From NCBI GenBank assembly GCA_016764785.1, contig JAESRG010000017.1, positions 1-46,829 on the forward strand: a stretch of DNA of 46,829 nucleotides. The letters run 5' to 3'. The stretch is from Paracoccaceae bacterium (GTDB lineage: Bacteria; Pseudomonadota; Alphaproteobacteria; Rhodobacterales; Rhodobacteraceae). Below, piece after piece: positions 19,073 through 26,380 of this stretch. The first letter of the stretch is position 1, and each line of letters begins with the position of its first letter. The notes beneath the pieces were generated by a model, which ran no database searches, was not told the DNA's origin, and was given only the letters and a program-made list of their open reading frames with translations. The position numbers were made by a program, and so were the translations under genes.

Positions 19073-22000
19073 TACAGATCACCCAAAAGTGCGGCAAGAT
19101 CATCATCCATGTCGTCGTCACCGCCAAGATCAAGATCATCATCATCGCCAAAACCCGACAATAAATCGTCAAGATCATCATCGCCGCCCAAATCAAGATC
19201 CAAATCACCACCGAGATCCAGATCAAAATCGTCATCACCACCGAGATCCATATCCAGATCATCCCCGAGCCCTAAATCATCGCCATCATCACCACCAGCC
19301 GCAGGTGCCGCCGTCGCCGGAGCCGCCTTTTTGGCGCCCGAGGCAAAACCAACCGACGTTTGCATCCGCACCGTGCCCGATGACAATTGTTTGGCCCCGT
19401 CGCCCGACCAGATGCCCAGCAGTTCGCCACCGCCAACCGCCTGAAAAGACCCCAGCTTGACCATATTCTGCCCTTGAACCGAGATCACCGGCATATAGCC
19501 GCGCGCAATTACGTCAGCGCTGGTACGCACATTCAGCAGACGTTCGGTGCATGGCAGCGCCACCTGGTCGCCGTATTGGTCGGTCATATAGTGGAACGGC
19601 ATGTCGTCCAGCGACATGATCGACCCAAGGCTCATATCCTTGCCCTGTTGCGCCAGCGTTTCGCCCAACAGCACCGCCACCAGCACCGCAGGGTTGGCAA
19701 ACAACATGGATCGCATACCCTCTTTGACATTAAATTCCTCATAGCCAAACCGGTCAACAGGCTCGGTTTTCTTGCCATATGGCATCCGCAGCAAGAAACG
19801 CGGCGTGGCAAGGCCAAGGTATTTAGCCTCAGGCATTTCTTGCAACGCAGCCCATGTATCTTGCACAAGTTTGTGACGATCCTCGGGTTTTACCCCCATG
19901 AACGTTGTCGACATAGCTGACACAAACGGGGCGTCCATATTGGCGCAAATCCGCGCCATCCGCGCCAAAATTTCGGCGTGCGGCGGGGTTTCTTCCCACG
20001 TATATAAGCCAAATACCGCGGCAAATGGCCCCGCGCTATCGTCAAGACGCGGTTTTTCCACCAGCATTTCATACAGGCCAGTTTCGGCCATATCCTCAAC
20101 GCCCGCCAAATCAGCGGCAAATTCTTCCACCGACATGTCATAGACCACAACTTCCAGCGTCGCGCTGGCCTCAATGCGGCGGCCCAGCAATTCAATGGCC
20201 CGCCAGCCAGCCTCAACCGTCTGAAAATCGGGGTGATGCAATACGCTGCTCATCGCCGTCGATAGCGCCGCGTCGACGGCAGCGATCATTTCCTCAGAAC
20301 CGCTGTCTTTGGCAGCCACAATATGAGGGCCAACAATGCGGCTAATCAGATCGCTGGCGGTGCTGGCCTCAAGCGTTGGGGTGCTGTCACCAATCAGATT
20401 CTGAAAATCCGTAAGCCGCAGATCAGCAGGCGCTGCGCTGCCTTTGGCACGCTTGGTGCTTGTGGCGCGAAAATCGCCGAATTCAGCGCCCCAACCCTGC
20501 ATTTTAGCAATTGCGGCATCCAGATTTCGACCTGACACCAGATCGCGCCGCAACATGTTCAGCTCGTTGAACATTTCGACATTCTCGAACAGCTCGTCGG
20601 GGTGCAGGTCATCTAGCTCGTTCAGCTCCACCTCAACCGCTGAGCCGTCATTGCCCAACGGCAGGGTCAGCGTGGTGCGGAACCGCATAATGACATCTTC
20701 CATGGTGTCAAAATCGAGCTTGAACCCTTTACGTTTGCCCAACGCCGCGCCAGTTTCAAGATTGCCTTTGTTGCCCCGTCCCGAAAAATCGCCCAGCACA
20801 GCAATGCGGAATTTACGCCGTGACCCGGCCTCATCCTGTTGTTTTGGTGCTGACATACTGCCAAAATCTGGCTGGAATGCAGGTTTTTTTGGTTTTTCCA
20901 CGGGGGTTTCCTCCGGTTCGCTGGTGTCATCGTCGCCAAGCAAGTCATCAAGATCAAGATCGTCATCATCCGAACCGGATAGCAACGCATCAAGATCGTC
21001 ATCATCATCGTCATCGCCAAGCAACGCGCTTAGATCATCATCGTCGTCGTCATCGCCACCCAGCAAGTCGGCGAGGTCATCGTCGTCATCACTGTCAGAA
21101 AGCAGGTCACCAAAATCATCGTCACTGTCCGCAAGCATTGCATCGAGGTCAATGTCTTCGATTTCGTCAGCCGAATCGTCGTCGGCAAGTGACGCATCAA
21201 GCTCATCTGTATCGTCGTCGGCTGCGTCGGCCAAATCCACACCGACATCATCCAACAAAGCCGCCAGATCATCGGCAGAGACATCAACCGTTTCGGCCGT
21301 TTCAGAAACCGCATCCAGATCAAGCCCCAGATCCCCAAGGAGGTCCTCCATGCTTTCTTCTTTGGTGTCTGGAACGTCGGCGGCCAAGCCTGCCAACACA
21401 TCGTTGATCTCTTCATCTTCCGGCTCATCTTCGGGAATATCGGTCGCCATATCAGCCAAAATATCGGCACTGGTTTCCTCAACGGTATCTTCCGGAATAT
21501 CGGCGGCAAGGTCTGCTAAAATGCTATCGCTTTCGTCGTCTTCATTATCTTCGTCAACGTCAAAAGTCAGATCTGCAAGCATGTCATCGTTGGTCTCATC
21601 CTCGTCTTCCACCCCAACCGCGCGCATGGCATCTAATGCCAGATCATCGCTATCGTCTTCAGGGGCGTTATCAGAGACATCCGCTGCCATATCGGCAAGA
21701 ATGTCGACACTTGGATCTTCTTCGTCCATGTCTTCTGGTGCGGATGCCGCCATGTCGGCCAGCAGATCATCATTGCTATCCTCAACGACGTCGTCGACGT
21801 CAATCGAGCGCATCGCGTCTAACGCAAGATCAGCGCTGTCGTCCTTGGCTTCTTCGTCAGGGATCTCGGTTGCGATACCCGAAAGGATATCGGCACTGGC
21901 GTCGATCTCTTCAATCTCGTCGGGTGCCTCCGCTGCAAGGCCCGCTAACAGCGCGTCATTGTTATCGTCAACATCTTCCTCAACGTCAACGGCGCGCATC

Positions 22001-23688
22001 GCGTCCAGCGCAAGTTCTGCGCTGTTATCTTCGGGTGCGTCGTCAGGCACATCTGTTGCCAGATCCGCCAGAATACCGGCGCGCGTATCTGTGTCATCGG
22101 TTTCGTCCGGTGCCGAGGCTGCCATTTCGGCCAATAGATCATCATTATTGTCTTCCGCGATATCCTCAACCTCGACAGCGCGCATGGCGTCCAACGCTGC
22201 GCCAGTGTCATCCGCTTCGGGTTCGTCTTCGATCTCAACCGACATATCCGCCAAAATATCATCACTTGTGTCTTTTTCGTCAACATCGTCCGGCGCGCTT
22301 GCCGCCATTTCGACCAACAAGTCGTCATTGGTTTCTTCAGCCTCGTCTTCAACTTCAACCGAGCGCATGGCATCCAAGGCCAAATCAGCGCTGTTATCTT
22401 CGGGTGCGTCGTCGGGCACATCTGTTGCCATATCAGCCAGAATGTCGGCGCTGGTATCAGCTGCTTCTGTTTCTTCCGGTGCAGATGCAGCCATTTCCGC
22501 CAGCAGATCGTCGTTGCTTTCTTCGATCTCATCCGCGACATCAACCGCCCGCATGGCATCCAGCGCCGCGCCGGTTTCGTCGACCTCGGGTTCATCTTCA
22601 ACCTCGACCGACATGTCAGCTAAGATATCGGCGCTTGTGTCACTTTCCTCAACATCGTCAGGGGCCGAGGCGGCCATTTCGGCCAGCAGATCATCGTTGC
22701 TATCCTCAACCACATCCTCAACCTCGACCGCACGCATGGCGTCCAAGGCTGCGCCAGTGTCATCCGCTTCGGGTTCGTCTTCAACCTCCACCGACATGCC
22801 GGCCAAAATATCAGCGCTCTCGTCAATCTCTTCGATTTCCTCGGGCGCATCCGCAGCCAGTCCAGCAAGGATATCACTGCTGTCGTCTTGTTCCTCAACC
22901 TCGTCAGGCGCACTGGCCGCCATTTCCGCCAACAGGTCGTCGTTGGTTTCTTCAACCTCGTTTTTAACCTCAACCGAGCGCATTGCAGCCAGCGCAAGAG
23001 CTGCACTGTCTTCTTCCGGTTCGTCGTCTGGCGCGTCTGCAGCCATGCCCGCTAAAATCCCGGCGTTTTCATCCACCGGCGCGATGTCGTCCGGCTGGTT
23101 CTTGGCCATGCTGGCCAGAATGTCACCAGTATCGTCTTTTTTCTCAACCACTTCCGGCGCTGCTGCCTTCATCGCATCAAACGCCGCTGCGGTGCTGTCG
23201 CCGCCATCCCCAGCCAAGACCATCGCCTTGAATTTTTCCGGCTCGGCCATCAGTTTTTCGATCAACTCCTCAGCACCAGATTTCCCGTCCATATAGGTTA
23301 ACAGATTGGAAAGCTGAGTGCGGGCCTCCAGCAATTTACGCAAGGGCTCAACCTTGCTGGCAATCGCCGCCGGGGTGAAATCCGACATTTTTTCAAAGGT
23401 CAGATCAACCGACAAATTACCCTCGCCGGTCAGCGTATTGGGCACCGAAAATGCCGCGCGCGGTTTCATCGACTTCATACGACTGTCAAAATTATCGATG
23501 TCGATCTCAAGGAATTTCCGGTCTTTTATGCTGGGCTGTGCCACCTCGGATTTTCCCGAAAGATCCGACATGACCCCCATTACAAATGGCAGCTGGATCT
23601 TTTTCTCGGCGCCATACAGCTCCACGTCATATTCGATCTGAACCCGTGGTGCCCGATTTCGAGCAATGAATTTTTGACTGTTTGACAT
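19072..23688 (-). CDS. Giant TssB-[acidic tandem-repeat linker]-TssC-like fusion with acidic C-terminal tail (contractile sheath domain protein)
   Basis: 1538 aa single ORF. N-terminal ~150 aa nearly identical to the TssB at 35564..36076; ~800-aa D/E-rich repeat linker; ~500-aa TssC-like domain (LLHHPDFQTVEAGWRAI-type, KYLGLATPRFLLRMPYGKKTEPVDRFGYEEF); acidic DDLDL-G tail. Confidence 0.92.
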   Translation of the reverse strand: MSNSQKFIARNRAPRVQIEYDVELYGAEKKIQLPFVMGVMSDLSGKSEVAQPSIKDRKFLEIDIDNFDSRMKSMKPRAAFSVPNTLTGEGNLSVDLTFEKMSDFTPAAIASKVEPLRKLLEARTQLSNLLTYMDGKSGAEELIEKLMAEPEKFKAMVLAGDGGDSTAAAFDAMKAAAPEVVEKKDDTGDILASMAKNQPDDIAPVDENAGILAGMAADAPDDEPEEDSAALALAAMRSVEVKNEVEETNDDLLAEMAASAPDEVEEQDDSSDILAGLAADAPEEIEEIDESADILAGMSVEVEDEPEADDTGAALDAMRAVEVEDVVEDSNDDLLAEMAASAPDDVEESDTSADILADMSVEVEDEPEVDETGAALDAMRAVDVADEIEESNDDLLAEMAASAPEETEAADTSADILADMATDVPDDAPEDNSADLALDAMRSVEVEDEAEETNDDLLVEMAASAPDDVDEKDTSDDILADMSVEIEDEPEADDTGAALDAMRAVEVEDIAEDNNDDLLAEMAASAPDETDDTDTRAGILADLATDVPDDAPEDNSAELALDAMRAVDVEEDVDDNNDALLAGLAAEAPDEIEEIDASADILSGIATEIPDEEAKDDSADLALDAMRSIDVDDVVEDSNDDLLADMAASAPEDMDEEDPSVDILADMAADVSDNAPEDDSDDLALDAMRAVGVEDEDETNDDMLADLTFDVDEDNEDDESDSILADLAADIPEDTVEETSADILADMATDIPEDEPEDEEINDVLAGLAADVPDTKEESMEDLLGDLGLDLDAVSETAETVDVSADDLAALLDDVGVDLADAADDDTDELDASLADDDSADEIEDIDLDAMLADSDDDFGDLLSDSDDDDDLADLLGGDDDDDDDLSALLGDDDDDDDLDALLSGSDDDDLDLDDLLGDDDTSEPEETPVEKPKKPAFQPDFGSMSAPKQQDEAGSRRKFRIAVLGDFSGRGNKGNLETGAALGKRKGFKLDFDTMEDVIMRFRTTLTLPLGNDGSAVEVELNELDDLHPDELFENVEMFNELNMLRRDLVSGRNLDAAIAKMQGWGAEFGDFRATSTKRAKGSAAPADLRLTDFQNLIGDSTPTLEASTASDLISRIVGPHIVAAKDSGSEEMIAAVDAALSTAMSSVLHHPDFQTVEAGWRAIELLGRRIEASATLEVVVYDMSVEEFAADLAGVEDMAETGLYEMLVEKPRLDDSAGPFAAVFGLYTWEETPPHAEILARMARICANMDAPFVSAMSTTFMGVKPEDRHKLVQDTWAALQEMPEAKYLGLATPRFLLRMPYGKKTEPVDRFGYEEFNVKEGMRSMLFANPAVLVAVLLGETLAQQGKDMSLGSIMSLDDMPFHYMTDQYGDQVALPCTERLLNVRTSADVIARGYMPVISVQGQNMVKLGSFQAVGGGELLGIWSGDGAKQLSSGTVRMQTSVGFASGAKKAAPATAAPAAGGDDGDDLGLGDDLDMDLGGDDDFDLDLGGDLDLDLGGDDDLDDLLSGFGDDDDLDLGGDDDMDDDLAALLGDL
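19075..19300 (-). repeat. Short acidic repeats encoding the C-terminal tail (GGDD-DLDL type)
   Basis: DDLGLGDDLDMDLGGDDDFDLDLGGDLDLDLGGDDDLDDLLSGFGDDDDLDLGGDDDMDDDLAALLGDL; direct repeats visible at nucleotide level (accgagatccagatcaaaatcgtcatcacc...). Confidence 0.85.
20826..23196 (-). repeat. Tandem acidic repeats encoding the linker of the TssB-TssC fusion (8 recognisable ~61-62-aa super-repeats followed by a poly-Asp DDLxxLLG-D(n) segment)
   Basis: Super-repeat pattern 'LALDAMRxVEVEDxxExxNDDLLAEMAASAPDxxxxxDxSADILADMxxDVPDxxPEDxxA' seen 8 times by its (A/D)AMR(S/A)(V/I) core. Confidence 0.9.
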
Positions 23689-24519
23689 CTATTTATCCAA
23701 GGCTTTTTCGAGCAAGCCGCGCAGCACCGCCAACTCTTCTTTTGTTTCTTTGTTGGCGGCAATCACGATGTTCAAGATCCGCTCCATCTCTTTGTCCTGT
23801 TCTTCCTCCACAGCCGCCTGCATGGTGTTGACCAAGATACCAATGAACAGGTTCAACACTGCAAAAGATGTCGCAATGATAAAGGGCACAAACATCAGCC
23901 ACGCATAAGGATGCACCTCCATCACCGGGCGCACAATGCCCATTGACCAGCTTTCCAGTGTCATGATCTGGAACAGTGAATACAGGCTTTCGCCGATCGT
24001 ACCAAACCACTGTGGAAAAGTATCACTGTACAGCATCGTGGTCATAACGGCGAAAATGTAATACACAATGCCCAGCAAAATCACCACGGCACCCATGCCT
24101 GGCAAGGCCTCCAGCAAGGCCCGCACGACGGATCGCAACTGCGGCACAATCGACAATATCCGCATCGCGCGGATAACCCGCAGCGCCCGCAGCACCGACA
24201 GATTGGCGCTGGTTGGCAACAGGCCAACGCTCACGACAATCAGGTCAAACAGATTCCATGCCGATTTGAAAAACCGCGGCCCATAGGCGTAAATCTTGAT
24301 GCCCATCTCGGCCACAAACACCGACAAAACCGCGGTATCAAAAACTGCCAGAAATCCACCGATGTGGGCGCTGATCGCTTCTGACGTGCTTAAGCCCAAC
24401 GTGATCGCATTAAAGACGATCAGCGCCAGGATTGAATACCGAATCCGCGGGCTGTCAATAAATTGAGCCAGTTTCCAGCGAACAGTTCCCTCGGCGGCGT
24501 CAGTGTTTTCAGACATCAC
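23689..24519 (-). CDS. Bacterial voltage-gated sodium channel (NaChBac/NavAb-like, BacNav family)
   Basis: 276 aa six-TM channel; S4 'SVLRALRVIRAMRILSIVPQLRSVV'; selectivity filter 'TLESWSMG'; S6 plus C-terminal 'EEEQDKEMERILN...ETKEELAVLRGLLEKAL' coiled coil. Confidence 0.93.
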   Translation of the reverse strand: MMSENTDAAEGTVRWKLAQFIDSPRIRYSILALIVFNAITLGLSTSEAISAHIGGFLAVFDTAVLSVFVAEMGIKIYAYGPRFFKSAWNLFDLIVVSVGLLPTSANLSVLRALRVIRAMRILSIVPQLRSVVRALLEALPGMGAVVILLGIVYYIFAVMTTMLYSDTFPQWFGTIGESLYSLFQIMTLESWSMGIVRPVMEVHPYAWLMFVPFIIATSFAVLNLFIGILVNTMQAAVEEEQDKEMERILNIVIAANKETKEELAVLRGLLEKALDK

Positions 24520-24524
24520 GTCCC

Positions 24525-25499
24525 CTAACGTTTCTTGGCCAATTGTTCGACCTTTTTGAGCTCCTTTGAGGCCTTTGCCATGGCACCACTCAAAACAGAC
24601 GCAACGGAATCCACATTAGCGGTCGTTTTCGCAACAAGCTCATAAGTGGTTGAACCAACATCCGTTTTCTTGACCTTTGCAAGTGCCGCATCCAGTGCCT
24701 TTTCCATCCGCGAAACCGCAGTCTCCAGATTTTTGAATGGCTTCACAAAGGATTCGGCAGATTTCTTGTAGACCTCTTTGGCAGCATCGGACATGTCCTT
24801 GGACTGGCTTTTTTTCATCGTGACCATCAAGCCTGTAATGGACTTATTCATATTGGCATTTGTTTTCGTCAATGACTCCAGCTTTTTTGAATACTCGGCA
24901 AAAGCTGAGTCGCAAGCTTTTTTCAATTCCTCGGTCGCTTTCGACTTATCAGCGCCGCTTGATTTGACTTCCGACACCTTTAACTTCTTCAAGTTAACGA
25001 AGGTTTTCTCAAAGTCTTTAGAAAATTCCTTGGCAACCGCTGCAATTTTACTGGTTGCATCGCTGCCAAGTCCTTTTTGCGCCTTCTTAATTTCACCAAC
25101 ATCATCGGAGGCACCTGAAGCCATATCTTCTTTGAATTCGGCAAAACTCTGCTGCAATTTTTTTTCGGTACGCTTCAATAAATCCGGGACGATCTTGATA
25201 AAGGCATTGGTCTTTTTTAACTTGTCCTGTCCGTTTTTTGCCTTTTCAATGGGCACATAGTTTTCCCACATCTGGGCCCCTAAAATCGAAAGATCGTAAC
25301 GGAACATGGTTTTTGCGGCGTCTTCAATTTTCTTTTTGTTCCATTTGACAGAGGTCACCGAAAATTTGTCTTTGAACTCATAATTCTTCGGCTTTTTTAG
25401 CCCGATTTCCTTTGTCATCATCGGCGTAAGCTTTTTCTTGCGCATTTCCTGAAATGGGTAAATTACAATTTTAATGTCAAATGTCTGATCGCCAGCCAT
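24525..25499 (-). CDS. Hypothetical Lys-rich, helical/coiled-coil protein (324 aa), T6SS-associated by location
   Basis: MAGDQTFDIKIVIYPFQEMRKKKLTPMMTKEIGLKKPK...; long heptad-like K/A/E-rich stretches; no recognised domain; AGGAG RBS upstream. Confidence 0.8.
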   Translation of the reverse strand: MAGDQTFDIKIVIYPFQEMRKKKLTPMMTKEIGLKKPKNYEFKDKFSVTSVKWNKKKIEDAAKTMFRYDLSILGAQMWENYVPIEKAKNGQDKLKKTNAFIKIVPDLLKRTEKKLQQSFAEFKEDMASGASDDVGEIKKAQKGLGSDATSKIAAVAKEFSKDFEKTFVNLKKLKVSEVKSSGADKSKATEELKKACDSAFAEYSKKLESLTKTNANMNKSITGLMVTMKKSQSKDMSDAAKEVYKKSAESFVKPFKNLETAVSRMEKALDAALAKVKKTDVGSTTYELVAKTTANVDSVASVLSGAMAKASKELKKVEQLAKKR

Positions 25500-25549
25500 G
25501 ATAATCTCCTGTTAAAGCCCACGCCTAAAATTGACGCGGGCTGATGGGG

Positions 25550-26362
25550 TTAGCGCGGTGCTTTTTCGCGCAAATCGTTCAAAAACCTCTCGCAAATCTG
25601 GATAAGCCGTTCTGCTTTTGCGGTCTGGCCCAGAATTTGTCTGTCGTCCCAGTCTTCCCCGCAAACTGCCTCTTTGGTGCCACCAGCTTGCCAAGGTGTC
25701 ATCTTGTCAGCAATAAATCTGGGGTCGATCATCAAATCAGGTGGAATCAATCCTTTTTTCTGGGCGATGGCAGCCTGCACCATTTGCACTTGCACTTTGC
25801 GCATGATGTTGTCCGATCCACCAAATATTTCCATAAACTGTTCTGGATTTGGATTGGATTTGATCTTTTTGATACCCGCATAGGCATTCGCTACTGTGGT
25901 CGACAATGATTTATACATCATTTTAGTGACCTTCGCCATGCCGGACAACGTATTGTCCATGGCAATCTTGCGACTGTCTAGAAACTGGTCATACAGCTGA
26001 TCCAAATGGTCCAGCCGGTCCGCCAGGAAATCAAGCGATTTGGTGTAGGTTGTACGCTGGTTGCGATCTGCCTCCTCGTCTTTCATTTTTCCTTTGGCAA
26101 ATTTGATATACGCTTTGACGGTTGAATCCAGTTCACGGCCAAATTTTTCACCTGCGGCAATTAGCTTTGCGCGCTTGCGCAGGTCGTTCTCGGTTTCGAT
26201 CGCAGCGCAATATTTATCAGCCTTTTTGAAACATGCGTCGATGCCTGAATGCCCCAAAGTGCTCGAAACAAAGCCCTTGGGTTTTGGTTTCTTTTCACCG
26301 GTGATCTTATGGAAATCAACTTTTGCTTTTTTCCAGCGTGCGGAAAGTTCTGGTCCTGGCAT
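25550..26362 (-). CDS. Hypothetical Lys-rich helical protein (270 aa), T6SS-associated by location
   Basis: MPGPELSARWKKAKVDFHKITGEKKPKPKGF...; no recognised domain; between clpV and the 324-aa ORF. Confidence 0.8.
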   Translation of the reverse strand: MPGPELSARWKKAKVDFHKITGEKKPKPKGFVSSTLGHSGIDACFKKADKYCAAIETENDLRKRAKLIAAGEKFGRELDSTVKAYIKFAKGKMKDEEADRNQRTTYTKSLDFLADRLDHLDQLYDQFLDSRKIAMDNTLSGMAKVTKMMYKSLSTTVANAYAGIKKIKSNPNPEQFMEIFGGSDNIMRKVQVQMVQAAIAQKKGLIPPDLMIDPRFIADKMTPWQAGGTKEAVCGEDWDDRQILGQTAKAERLIQICERFLNDLREKAPR

Positions 26363-26380
26363 TTCTTTGCTCCTTACAAT

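Noticed and set aside
19075-19300. C-terminal GGDD repeats as RTX (GGxGxDxUx) calcium nonapeptides
   Set aside because: Spacing and Gly pattern do not match the RTX nonapeptide; only generic acidic cation binding can be suggested.
20826-23196. Repeat array as a CRISPR or noncoding satellite
   Set aside because: Period is a multiple of 3, the reading frame is continuous, and variation is codon-like; it is a protein-coding repeat.
20444-23296. 950-aa plus-strand Ser-rich ORF (and 21636..22967 +, 443 aa) antisense to the fusion
   Set aside because: Reverse complement of GAT/GAC/GAA-rich repeat codons gives stop-poor Ser/Arg-rich frames; no domain and no credible context. Treated as an artefact of the acidic repeat.
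23689-24519. Channel as a voltage-gated K+ or Ca2+ channel
   Set aside because: Filter reads TLESWSM (BacNav-like), not TVGYG (K+) or an Asp-substituted TLDDWSD Ca2+-type filter; selectivity still needs measurement.
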